From: Dacryopinax spathularia
Lineage: Eukaryota; Basidiomycota; Dacrymycetes; Dacrymycetales; Dacrymycetaceae
Length of the DNA stretch: 64,000 bases
Reading direction: 5' to 3'
Assembly (NCBI GenBank): GCA_037974965.1
Contig: JBBPFI010000013.1
Location: 310,001 to 374,000, forward strand
In this document: one piece after another, positions 30,666 through 40,069 of the stretch
Position numbering within the stretch: the stretch's first letter is position 1
How the letters are laid out: each line of letters starts with the position of its first letter
Translations under genes and position numbers: made by a program
The notes under the pieces: generated by a model
What the model was told of the DNA's origin: nothing
The model's input: the letters and a program-made list of their open reading frames with translations, nothing else
Databases searched by the model: none

Positions 30666-31196
30666 TTGCCGGCCTTAGCCTTGGAGCGCTGGTTGCGGGG
30701 CTCGTCGTCCTCCTTGTCGTGCTCGCGGTCGTCGTCGTCGTTGAAACCGGAGTGTTGTTCGCTGAGTGGTTGATGATAGCCAGAGAGTAGAGTTGAAGCC
30801 TTGCCGTTCTATGTTGGAATGAGATGGGTATCGCTTGTCAGACAAACTGCGTTTCGCTGTGTTCACTTCGGAGTGTTCCACGCTATCGATCACAGAAACG
30901 CGTCCGCCAAAGACAGCATTTACAGCGCGAGGAACTCAGGCACCGCCACTCACTCGGCCTTCTCTTGGCTTAGGGCGTTCTGAATGACTGCGTGCGATCA
31001 TTGATCAGAATCTGATACATTCTGTTCCGGAGCCACGGTCTGAACATGACCACCAGGGAGATCAACAAGACCTCCAGATAACGATCTCATAAAGTGTGCA
31101 ACAGCGATCTAACTTATACATGGGCATTTATGGTACATATATCGCACGGTATCGTACAAGCCCCCCTATCAACAGCATATGTACATAGTTACTGCG
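30666..31196. other. Intergenic: CCH1 5' region and 3' flank of a small gene
   Basis: Low-complexity GTC/GTT repeats occur near 30560-30760. A 72-codon minus-strand frame upstream of the CCH1 ATG is not joined by any convincing splice sites, so I regard it as 5' UTR. Nothing else is visible. Confidence 0.45.
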
Positions 31197-31638
31197 TCAA
31201 TTCCCAAAACAAGCAGACCAAACCAGCGCGCCCAACCCCGCCACAGCACACAACCCCACCAAACACGCGTCTCCTCCGCCTGCTGCTTGTGCTTGAACCG
31301 GTCGGCCAGTCACCTCAGAAATTGCCCGGTTCGCAGCTTCTTCTCGCTGGCGTTGCCATTGCTACAAACAAATAAGGTCCTACAACGTCAGCCTCTCTGA
31401 TTCCCCGTGGCGTGGAGAGAGGAGAACTTGCCGCCTGCCGCTGGGCCCAATCGACGTTCATCCCTTGCTGAGGCACGTACGCTGGGGCTGGCGCCTGTAG
31501 GTTTTGTGCTCCTCCCCCTCCCCCTCCAGCCGGAGGTGCCGCGCCTCCTGCCTGCAAGCTGCCAGCGAGGAAGTTCATCATCCGCTGATTTTGATACGCT
31601 TGGAGACCGTCCCAGGCGGCTTGGTTGTTGAATGACAT
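31197..31638 (-). CDS. Small protein (123 aa) with C-terminal hydrophobic segment
   Basis: Exons 31638-31432 and 31361-31197. The single intron uses a GC don­or in perfect consensus (GCG|GCAAGT) and a TTTGTAG acceptor; the alternative GT four bases further would give a frame that stops 16 residues later. The N-terminus is Asn/Gln-rich with two helices, then a Gly/Pro/Ala-rich linker with a run of six Gly, a Gln/Arg/Glu-rich helix across the splice junction (WAQRQA-QWQRQREEA), and a hydrophobic segment of about 16 residues at the very C-terminus (CLVGLCAVAGLGALVW). That layout suggests a tail-anchored membrane protein. Not recognised as a family. Confidence 0.55.
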
Positions 31639-31866
31639 TCTGTCTCGGACTAATGATCTTGAGCTGTAGTAAACACAACTTCGCGAGGGGCGAGGGGCGA
31701 GAATTGGGAGTCCGGCAAAAGACGACGTCGCGGCGCTTAGATACAGTATACGCGTGATTGGAGCATCAGATCCGAGCGAGCCCGCAGACGATGATATTAT
31801 TATCCATCTCAGGAACGGCCAACATCGGATGATCGTCTGCTTGTCTCCATCGGCTAACTGTGGCGC

Positions 31867-33186
31867 CTACAAAGCCCACGTCAAGCTGACTAGGCCCGGA
31901 AGCATCCCCACTACCGCGATTGCTATGGCCAGCGGGGAGGGGACTGCGTTAGGAGGCGCAGCGCTGCTCGCCCTGCTTCCTCCAGTTGCGGTCTGGCTCG
32001 CCGACCCCGAAGTACGAGACCCGCTGCCCGTAGCTCTCGTCCCCGTCCCAGACCCAGCCGTGGTAGCAGTCGCGCTGCCCGTCCTCCCAGTGCTCGTCGA
32101 TCTTGCAGTAGCAGCACCAGTCCCACTAGCGGTAAACGATGCTGCTCCCGCCAGAGTACTGAGCGTTCGGCAGTTGCTCGATGATGGTGGGTCGTGTGGC
32201 GGTGGCGTCACATTTCCGGAGTGTTGGGCTTCGGGTGGCCAGGTGCTGGAGCCATACACGCCCATTGGCTCGCCGACTTCGCCGTCGCAGGATGTGAAAG
32301 AGTTGGGGTCGTAGTTACCTATTAGACGCGTTAGCCATGCTATGAGGTACATGCGCGAGAAGAAGATGAGAGCGAGATCTGGATGAAGCACGACGCACCA
32401 GGCAGATTCCACCGACATCCCATCACATCATACACATGATTACACACCGTTGCCGCATCCGGCCCATCCCTACACGCCCTGATGCAAAACTCGTCATGCG
32501 CCATAAAGCTCGTCCACTCATGATACTGCGCCCAAGCGCCAAAAGAGTTCCCGAACACCAGCCCTCCGCGGGGGTTACCAAGGCCGTCAGCCCCGTGTGG
32601 GTCGAGTTCGCCGCCCATGTCGCCTGCCGGGATATTGAGGGATGTGAGGTCGCCAAGGCCGGTGATCTGGACATAGTCGGGTGTTTGGAGGAAGTGGGCG
32701 CTGGTGAGGGTGTTGGCAGGTATTAGACGCGTGCCGTAGCCGCTCTGAGACGCGTCAGACGGATCGCATTCCGGGATTGAGGTTAAAGCGCACCTTCAGA
32801 CACCAAGAGACCACGATTGGCTCGGTTTCACCTATTGTCGAGTTCGGTCCTGGGTACGGTGGGCCCCATAAACACTATACCAGCGGCGATCAGCTCAGAT
32901 CCGCGCATATCTCTACCGAAACATACGAAATCTGCCCCATAGTCAGTCCCTTACGGTGGATAACGGATACGGAGTAGTACGCACCATCAATAGCGTTCAC
33001 AAACACGTTCTGGCACATCGACTCTTGGCTGTTCTCCGTCCCACAATCGTTCGTCCCGAGCTGTTCCGCCTCCGTCTTAGGAGGTAAGTTGGTCGGGTCA
33101 TACGTCGCGGTATACTGAGCACGTCCATACTGTGGTAGAGCGAAAAGGGAAAGCAAAGCGAGCGCTCGAAAATGGGCGGGGGACAT
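31867..33186 (-). CDS. Secreted GPI-anchored glycoprotein, macrophage-activating-glycoprotein type
   Basis: Six exons: 33186-32985, a five-base microexon 32931-32927, 32874-32794, 32744-32399, 32318-31867; five coding pieces are separated by four introns. Total 361 residues. The signal peptide is residues 1-23 (cleavage after GRA before QYTATYDP). The cysteine-rich body carries blocks typical of this basidiomycete family (DDFCLW, TRLIP, DYVQITG, GGELDPHGADG, YDVMGC, GEPMGVYG). A Ser/Thr/Gly/Ala-rich stalk and a C-terminal hydrophobic tail after a small-residue site indicate a GPI anchor, so it sits on the outer plasma membrane or wall. The family name comes from early annotation; the role is unknown, though such proteins are abundant secreted wall components in basidiomycetes. 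Confidence 0.85.
32927..32931 (-). other. Five-base microexon ATTTC
   Basis: Exon 1 ends with GAT G; ATTTC lies between a CAG acceptor (intron 32932-32984) and a GTATGT donor (intron 32875-32926). Inclusion gives Asp-Asp-Phe-Cys-Leu-Trp, the strongly conserved family block; skipping it removes Phe and breaks the frame. Both flanking introns have branch-like CTGAC/CTGAT words. Confidence 0.75.
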
Positions 33187-34506
33187 CGTTCGCGTTTGTT
33201 GCAGAAGGCAGCCGTGGAGGACATGTCCATGAGCCTTATGTACCGGGAAGGGGGTGCCAAGTCCATCGTCGTCCGGGCCAAGCATGCTCAAAGGTGAGGG
33301 ATGGTCTGTCCATTCGTACTAGCCGCATCGCCGAGCTGCCCAGAATGAGCAGTTGAAAGGGATAGGAGGAGAGGAAGGTTGGATTGGGAGGGCGATAGTG
33401 CTGTAACGCCGAGAAAGACGAAGCGGGGCCAAGCGTCGTTGCGGGCGCGGCGTTCTTGTCACAGGCTTGGCTGGTTGCGTCACGTGCACTCACTCGATCG
33501 CGTGTGGATCGAAGCGATCGGCTGGTATTTTGACTCGATCAACCAAACATCGACATGTACGGTACGTGCGATCGAGACAATCAATTGAAGCAGCTCCAGG
33601 AACGCCGTCCAGCACAGCGCGCTCCGGGCGAATATGAAGAGCTCGAGACAGAGCAGGTGATGGATGGGTTCAGGGAATGTCTCAAGTGCCGGAAGCCAGC
33701 CGTCAGCAAGTCATCCAAAGCCGATTCGATGGACAACAGCATGATCGGCACGGCTGCGATATGTTGAGAGGACGTCATCGCTCTGGTCTGAGTCTGACTT
33801 TGTACATATTTGTGAGGTCGGAGACAGCGACTCATGATGTCGCGTCGCGACGCGACATCACGCGGCGCGCGTCCTCCCAGAAGTACGTGCTACGACATGC
33901 GTCTTTCTGCATAGACCCATTCTGCATCGAGACCTTCCAAGCAGGGGGCAAAGTTATCGACCAGGCTCAAAGAAATACTCCAAGACCGGTGCACGAGGGC
34001 TGGCATGAAGAGGAATTCGTACTATGAAGTCAGAATTGGTATCGGACTTAATGCGGCCATTATCGGTGATTACGGAGACATCAGAATGAGAATGTGTCAT
34101 TGGCGTCCAGGTGAAGAGGAAAGTCTCATCGCTCCATTTCCACGGCCGCGTAACAGTTACGGATTTATGGTTGACCGTGAAAGAGAACGCGTTTAGAACA
34201 GAGTTTTGTGCGTACTGACTGTCCAGAAAAACGTTGATGAACAACGGCCAATGATGAAAGGTAATTCGACCTTAATGGGGAACGCGAGTGAGGTCATATG
34301 GTAGAGAGGGAGAAGGTTCATAAGGCAACATGTGGAAGAATGCACCGTTCGGCAAGTAAGGAGCGATATTGAGGTTGTACTAGTGCCGAGTACCTGGTGA
34401 ATGGACAGTCTGAAGAATGTGGTCAGCATGCTTGTGGTCGATCAGGCAATGCTGACTCACCGAGCTCACAAAATTTGAGAAATATCGGGCGTATATACTA
34501 ATGCCG
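33187..34506. other. 1.3 kb intergenic, no gene supported
   Basis: Promoter side of the glycoprotein gene at the left and 3' flank of the first tandem membrane protein at the right. A short perfect palindrome-like run of ATGTCGCGTCGCGACGCGACAT at about 33837-33858 is the only marked structure. Confidence 0.45.
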
Positions 34507-35100
34507 TCAACTGCTTCGAACCGAGACAGGACCTGCGGACATGGGACGGTGTTGCACCCAACCGGCCTTGGTGACTGCGTTGTGGGTGTAAGGGGGAGTC
34601 GCCACATTCGTGGCGCGCCCAGACGGTTGGAACGTGAGGAAGACGGTATCCTCTGAAGCATTGGTCGGCAGTCCGGACTCGAGGTCCAGGACTGGAGCGA
34701 GGTCGATTTTGGCGTTCCTTTGACGCGTCGTGATGTACACCGTGATGGTATGGTGCTCGCTCGGAGGAACCGTGTTCGCGCTGCCTGTGGCGGGCCAGGA
34801 GCGGAGAGTGGTCGGGTATCCAGAAGGCGCATTGACCGAACAGGCGATCTTGTTGTTCGAGACGAAATAGGCTTGCATGAAATGCTTGGCGGGTATACCG
34901 ATGGTGACGGGCTCATCGGCATGCAGCGAAACCGAGGTCGTTGTCGAAAAGGGGCTTTCGCGAACGAGGAGCGGATCGGAGTACGGTCCTATACCCGTCA
35001 TGTGCTCGCCGATGAAGATGCTGAGCTTCATCATGCACCAGAGGAAGGACAGACCGGCGAGGACCTGATAATAGATCCAGAGAAACTCGAGGAAGGACAT
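34507..35100 (-). CDS. Membrane-anchored tandem family protein, member 1 (197 aa)
   Basis: Single exon. I start it at ATG 35100 because the two paralogs begin with the same MS(F/I)LE/LYxx pattern; the open frame extends upstream but only through leader and TATA sequence. An N-terminal hydrophobic helix (residues 5-30) acts as a signal anchor. The remaining 160 residues form a beta-rich domain with blocks shared by all three members: PVTIGIPAKHF, APSGYPTTLRSWP, TVYITTRQRNAKI, DTVFLTFQPS, TKAGW. Ends polar, no second membrane segment. No known domain is recognised. The type II or Nout/Cin orientation is undecided. Confidence 0.65.
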   Translation of the reverse strand: MSFLEFLWIYYQVLAGLSFLWCMMKLSIFIGEHMTGIGPYSDPLLVRESPFSTTTSVSLHADEPVTIGIPAKHFMQAYFVSNNKIACSVNAPSGYPTTLRSWPATGSANTVPPSEHHTITVYITTRQRNAKIDLAPVLDLESGLPTNASEDTVFLTFQPSGRATNVATPPYTHNAVTKAGWVQHRPMSAGPVSVRSS

Positions 35101-35177
35101 TGTGGCGATTGTTTGCTGGCTTATGGTGAGGGAGGAAGGAGAAGGGAAATTGGAGGGCGTAGCTCGCGTCGAGCAGA

Positions 35178-35184
35178 ATTTATA
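35178..35184 (-). promoter_or_regulatory. TATA box (TATAAAT), tandem member 1
   Basis: Lies 78-84 bases upstream of the ATG at 35100, the same spacing as in the two paralogs. Confidence 0.55.
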
Positions 35185-36054
35185 CGCGTAGTTCGTTCCA
35201 CGGACATCGCATGGCCCGTACAAAGCGGGCTTTGAAAGTGAAAATTTCCGCCACTAGCCTGTTCGCCTGCACGGTGGCATTAAGGAATACCGATGCCGCA
35301 TCAAGGCACCAGAGAAGTTTTGAATAAAAGGATTGTGGCGAACAGGCTGTGCGAGTTGGTGGCGAGTGCCAATCGCGCAAAGATTTGGCAGGGGCGATCG
35401 GGCAACTAGCTTCTTGCTGTTATTCCAGTGTTCACTTCCTGTCTTGGAGAGTGGCAGCTGAGAGTAAACAGAACATCTGAGTCAAAGTCGCGGTCAATCG
35501 GGTGATGGCACATGGACATGCCCGAGAGAGCATTCGGATAGTGAATCAGGACGCGTGCGCTTCAAGACGAGTCGCGTCGGGCTGGAGGGGAGCCTCATCA
35601 CGTGATTTTTTGAGGCGGCCCGGCATTGCGCGGCCGCTCATCTGTCGGGGCCACGCCGACGTGACCAGAGAGAACTGTTCGCTGTAAGTAGCTTAACTCT
35701 GAATATGGCTCACAGTCCGTATCTACCATAACAGATCGCGTACTGATCACGTCGCAGCAGAGTTATGAAGAATGGCAAGAGACAGAAAGTGTGTGCGCAT
35801 ATGTGATGAATGGTGAGTGGGGTGAACTTTGGCAGTGAGGGCAAAGCTGACGTGGAAGCAAGAGCTGTGCGATGATTGGATTGTGGTTATGACTTGGTGC
35901 AAAGACGACGGAAAGAGGGGGAAGTCTATGTAGGACCATTTGACTGGATAAAGGACAATCAGTAAGCGCGAGGTGCAGCGATGTTTGACTGACTGACCTT
36001 GCTGGCAGGCTTCTTCCATAGATCGCTCTTTGGGAAGCGGTCTACCTGCGGTGC
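35185..36054. other. Intergenic between tandem members 1 and 2
   Basis: Upstream region of member 1 and 3' flank of member 2. No protein-like frame. Confidence 0.45.
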
Positions 36055-36642
36055 TCAAGCGGAGGAAATGTCTCGGACATCAGGAGGAGTGCGCTGGATC
36101 CATCCAGCTTTCGCCACCACGCTCTGGGTGTAAGCCTTAGGGGTAAATGCGTCGTCAACGGGTTGGAAGATGAGGAAGACGGTATCGCTCAAGCTCGGCA
36201 TAGTCGACTCAGGGGCTACTTTGATCGCCGGCGACACTTCGATCTTGGAATTCCTTGCTCGCGTCGTCAAGTAAACGGTCAGGATATCGTTGTCAACCGA
36301 AGCGCGATCGGACTTCTTGATAGGCACCGCGGACGCGTCGGTTCCCATAGGCCAGGACTGCATTGACGTGGGATAGCCGGGTGGGGCGTTGATGGAGCAT
36401 TCCACCTTGTTGCTCGAGATGAAGCGCGCCTTGATGAAGTCGTTGGACGGGATACCGATTGTGACAGGCTCGTTGGAAGCCATCGAAACTGCAGTCGTAG
36501 CAGAGAATGGACACATGCATTCCGCATGCGGCCCGGTTAGGGTACCGGTCAGCCATGAATACAGAATCCTAGCAAGTGCGGCCAAGACAAACACCACGCA
36601 TATGGTGCTGAAGGCTCCGTATATAGCTTCAAGGATGGACAT
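36055..36642 (-). CDS. Membrane-anchored tandem family protein, member 2 (195 aa)
   Basis: Single exon from ATG 36642 (MSILEAIYG). Hydrophobic anchor at residues 8-38 (FSTICVVFVLAALARIL). The soluble part shares the five family blocks: PVTIGIPSNDF, APPGYPTSMQSWP, TVYLTTRARNSKI, DTVFLIFQPV, AKAGW. It is closest to member 1, so the pair arose by the later duplication. The reading frame continues open upstream of the ATG for about 100 codons, but that part is not family-like. Confidence 0.65.
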   Translation of the reverse strand: MSILEAIYGAFSTICVVFVLAALARILYSWLTGTLTGPHAECMCPFSATTAVSMASNEPVTIGIPSNDFIKARFISSNKVECSINAPPGYPTSMQSWPMGTDASAVPIKKSDRASVDNDILTVYLTTRARNSKIEVSPAIKVAPESTMPSLSDTVFLIFQPVDDAFTPKAYTQSVVAKAGWIQRTPPDVRDISSA

Positions 36643-36710
36643 GTTGACAGGTTTGCGAGGTGACGGGTGGTGGAAGAGTATGGTGAAGGGTATCCGCCAA
36701 TGCAGCGCCC

Positions 36711-36719
36711 TTTTTATCA
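36711..36719 (-). promoter_or_regulatory. TATA-like element (TGATAAAAA), tandem member 2
   Basis: 69-77 bases upstream of ATG 36642, matching the position of TATA boxes of the other two members; a weaker version of the consensus. Confidence 0.4.
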
Positions 36720-37488
36720 GCTGGTGCAAACGGGAGATGACTCGTGTAATTCCGGTTTTCAAAACTTCGGAGCTTCCGTTGCTAGCGCAATTTGGCTGGA
36801 AGCCCTCGGAGCACATGCGCGGCGGCGCGGCAGACGCATTTCCGAACTTTGGGCTGTGCTGAAGTCGGGACTGCTTCGTAAAGGCGGAAAAACGCGGGAC
36901 TTCGTGGAGTGTGGCAAGCAGAACGGGTGCAGCTTCCTGTGGGTGGTCCATGGTAGATCACCATCAACCTCGTTTGAAGCGTTCCCAGATTGAGCTCTTC
37001 AAGAGTCCAGAGTTCACTGTACCTATTCGTGGGGATGCCAGTGTTTTTGGAAACACTCGGATCGCGCCGAAGGGGGGCAAATGGGACTGAATGTCTGTTA
37101 TTGGGAGGCCACTGGCCCACTCTCGCAGTTCCGAGTTCGGTATATGTAAAAACCATTCGGGATTATAAAGGATACGATCGTTGTATCTACCATATACCAT
37201 ATTCCTAACAACAGGAAGAGCGGCAAGTTGCCGGAAACTAACTTGAAGAGAGTGAAGAACAATTCTTCAACAGAGAAATTCAGATCATGCGGCCCGGGCT
37301 TGGGGAGCATCTGCTGCGTTGTGGGTAGCGAAGCCCCCAATCACTCCGAAAGCACACCAGTAGACAGAGCCAGATGAATGAGGATAGAAGCACATTGGAT
37401 CTGCGAAAACAGGTGTGGTAAGCAGGCTGGAGCTCAATTAGATTTGAGCCTCAACATACCTGTGACACGGACTCTATGCGTTCTGCAG
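36720..37488. other. Intergenic between tandem members 2 and 3
   Basis: No protein-like frame; it holds the upstream region of member 2 and the 3' flank of member 3. Confidence 0.45.
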
Positions 37489-38124
37489 TCAAGCCGCCGT
37501 GACTGCAACACTCTCCTGCTTGCTTGAATTTGTCCAGCCCGACAGCGGAGCGGTCTCCATGTAAGAAGGAGGGGAAGCGCAACCGTCCGCCCGTCGGAAG
37601 GTGATGAAGATCGTATCGTTCGGATCGGGAGTCCAACAAGAAAGAGCGTGGGGCGCAATGTAGAGTTTTGGACGGATATAACGCGTGGGATCCTGGTCGA
37701 GAGAGCACAATTTGAGGATCAAAACTTCTGATGGTTTCTGGATACCAGTTGAGGCGAGGGAGAGGACCCTGTCATGGGAAAGAGGCCAAGACTTGCGAAG
37801 GAAGGTATATCCCGTAGGTGCCTTGTAGGAGAACTCGAGATTTGGATCGGATACCCAGCTTGCCTCCACGAAGTCTTTAGCTGGGAGACCGATGGTGATC
37901 GCGGGGTTGAGAGGCAGAAACAGCAGTGTGTTGGTGGTGGCGACGGTGTGTGTAGGTCTTGCAGCGCCGGAGGTACGGCCGGGCTGCGTGTTGTTCACGG
38001 TCGACGGCACGTCTTCAAAAATATGATCCAATAGGCAAGCCAAAAGATCCAGGAATCCCACGGCAAGGCACGCGTATTTGACGCCAAGATAGATGAAGTG
38101 GAGAGTTGCGTACAGAATGGACAT
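37489..38124 (-). CDS. Membrane-anchored tandem family protein, member 3 (211 aa)
   Basis: Single exon from ATG 38124 (MSILYATLHF). Hydrophobic segment at residues 8-33. The soluble domain keeps the family order but is more diverged: AITIGLPAKDF, APTGYTFLRKSWP, LKLCSLDQDP, DTIFITFRRA, PLSGW. A longer linker follows the membrane segment. It is the oldest member of the three by similarity. Function unknown. Confidence 0.6.
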   Translation of the reverse strand: MSILYATLHFIYLGVKYACLAVGFLDLLACLLDHIFEDVPSTVNNTQPGRTSGAARPTHTVATTNTLLFLPLNPAITIGLPAKDFVEASWVSDPNLEFSYKAPTGYTFLRKSWPLSHDRVLSLASTGIQKPSEVLILKLCSLDQDPTRYIRPKLYIAPHALSCWTPDPNDTIFITFRRADGCASPPSYMETAPLSGWTNSSKQESVAVTAA

Positions 38125-38202
38125 CGTAGTTGGTCGAATGAAAGATAAAAACGGATGTCGGCGACAGTGAAGGGTGACGAGCGTTGGACAGACGCAGTCC
38201 GT

Positions 38203-38209
38203 CTTATAT
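38203..38209 (-). promoter_or_regulatory. TATA box (ATATAAG), tandem member 3
   Basis: 79-85 bases upstream of the ATG at 38124. Confidence 0.5.
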
Positions 38210-39315
38210 GCGCGGCTCGTACCCTTTACTCCCGTAGGTGGGACAAATTTTGCAATTCCGAGTTCGAATGTTCCATAGTTCCGAGGTGTGATTGAGCTAA
38301 GAGCACAGCCTGAGCCGTTGAGGGGCCGCTCTCAATTTGCCAAAGCCGGGCTGTACCCACCACAATATCCGGATGCGCAAGTGAAAGCGATCCCGACTAA
38401 TGTGGAAAGGGGCATTTCCTCCTGTGAGGATTGTGGCAAGAAGCCTAGTGTGCGGCGTTGAGGGAAGTGGCCGCGCCCCACCATCCTCATAGTAATATTC
38501 AGGCCTCGACTTTCCGCAGCCCAGGCCGAGGCTCCACAGCACAGATATAGAAAGTGTCCCAGTCACAGCGACGCGGAAAATTGCAGCAGAGACGCCCTTC
38601 CGTTGGCTGGTAGTTCGTGGCGTGTTGACATATGGCAGTTCCGTTTCCGTTCATCGGGAAGCTCGGCTAGTGCGATGCGTGAATACAATGACATGTAGTC
38701 ATCGCACGGCGCTCACCACGTATCCCGATCACGGGGTCCTTTTCCCTTGCGGCAGTAGCTTGTTCCGCGAAGGCAGTTCGCTCTCATGTCAAAGAGGACA
38801 GACGAACTGGCAGTCTCCATCCAGAGTGAAGTGCTGAAAGCATCGCCCGGCCCGAGCCAACCAGCCCAAGAGAAGAGGCTCATATAAGAGAGCTACGCCC
38901 TGATCCCGAACTAAAAGAGCGACCAAGACAAGCATTTTGCAGCCCTGGGAATTGTGGGCCGTTGGCACGACCATTGTTGCCCAAGCAAGCATAGGGTTCA
39001 AACCTCGAGGGGCTGCGAGTCAGACGTGAAAGTTCAGGGGCGGCCCCTCGTTTCCCAGACCCGTTTGCGCGCCTTGCCACTTTCCACCATTACATTCGCT
39101 ACAAGCTCATGCAGGTCGGAATCCTCACTGCTGGTCCGCGATCTAACTCGCGCTTCCACTCTGATTTTCTTATGGCGTGGAGCTCTGTGATCGTTGTGTG
39201 GAGAAGAGAACTCAGCCAAACCTGATAGCCGCGACGCCATCGCTAACCTTGCACGTTCGCACACTACGGTCCGATGGGCGACTCACCCGCGTAACTATTA
39301 CATGAAATACTTCTC
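38210..39315. other. 1.1 kb intergenic, no gene supported
   Basis: Short frames only. Nothing recognisable. Confidence 0.45.
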
Positions 39316-39515
39316 GAACTGTGCATACGTTGGAAAAAAAAGGAAAGGATAACGTGCTTGCTGCCAAATTGAGAACGGGGAATGGCAATGAACCGCTCAC
39401 CCCCGGCACGGTCGCTCAACCTCCAGCTACGACCGCGCGCGCTCGCTCGAAGCTGAGGATCCAACCCTGGCAAGGAGGTGGGTCAGCAGCCGCAAGCACA
39501 TCAAATTGGTCAGCA
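39316..39515 (+). repeat. Inverted duplication arm 1 (matches 55375-55575, minus)
   Basis: The plus strand here and the minus strand at 55375-55575 share an ordered series of words (TGGAAA...AAGGAAA, ACCGCTCACCC, GAGGATCCA.CCCTGG, GTCAGCAGCCGCAAG). The translations also correspond block by block. In both places it lies 90-97 bases from the stop of a small membrane protein gene, so the duplicated unit includes that gene and its TATA box. Confidence 0.75.
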
Positions 39516-39603
39516 ATTACTTGGAGGTGCGGTGAAGTTCTTTGATTGACGGCGAGATTTCCCAACAACCAGGGGGGTGAGGAGGCGCGCATTCTTGCCG
39601 TCG

Positions 39604-39987
39604 TTATACACATTCGAGAGGTGATTCGGATAGCTTGACTGGAACGCGGGGAGATGCAACAGGAACCGCTGAGCCAGCAGAGTAGGCTGGGGGTGGAGGA
39701 GGGAGAGTATTAAGTTCCTGGCCTTGGTTGAGGGGCGCCGGAGCGATTGATGGGCGGACGATTTTGTTCGCAAGCTCTATGTCCCGGGTTCGTCGAGTGG
39801 AGCGACCGCAAGTGCATTCGTAGCAGCCGGCGGCGATGAATACGAGCAGGCCGCAGAGCAAGGCGAGGATGAAAAGACCGACGACGAGTCCGATCGCTCC
39901 GAGTATCATGGCCAAGACAACGCATCCTGGGTCCTTCCAGCGAACCGCATTGCAGCTGAAGTGTTGAGCTGTTTCAGTGGAGATCAT
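39604..39987 (-). CDS. Small PPxY membrane protein (127 aa), family member 1
   Basis: Single exon; start ATG 39987 is chosen because paralogs begin MIST/MITT. Residues 8-20 contain SCNAVRWKDPGC, nearly invariant in the family. One transmembrane helix follows (about 20-48, rich in Gly/Leu/Val), then a cysteine-rich juxtamembrane segment GCYECTCGR, an Arg/Thr-rich stretch and a Pro-rich tail with a PPAY motif (consensus PPxY), the ligand of WW domains of Nedd4/Rsp5-type ubiquitin ligases. The tail ends VKLSESPL. It is a plausible ubiquitin-ligase adaptor or trafficking protein by architecture; this is inference. Close paralog at 54892-55278. Confidence 0.65.
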   Translation of the reverse strand: MISTETAQHFSCNAVRWKDPGCVVLAMILGAIGLVVGLFILALLCGLLVFIAAGCYECTCGRSTRRTRDIELANKIVRPSIAPAPLNQGQELNTLPPPPPAYSAGSAVPVASPRVPVKLSESPLECV

Positions 39988-40051
39988 GTTGAGGCGTATT
40001 CGATGGAGGGGCGTACTTTCTATCGTCTGCCCGAGCAACCATTGTGAGCGC

Positions 40052-40058
40052 TTTTATA
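40052..40058 (-). promoter_or_regulatory. TATA box (TATAAAA) in a conserved core ATATAAAAGCGCTC
   Basis: 65-71 bases upstream of ATG 39987. The 14-base core is identical to that upstream of the paralog at 54892. Confidence 0.65.
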
Positions 40059-40069
40059 TCCTCGTACAG

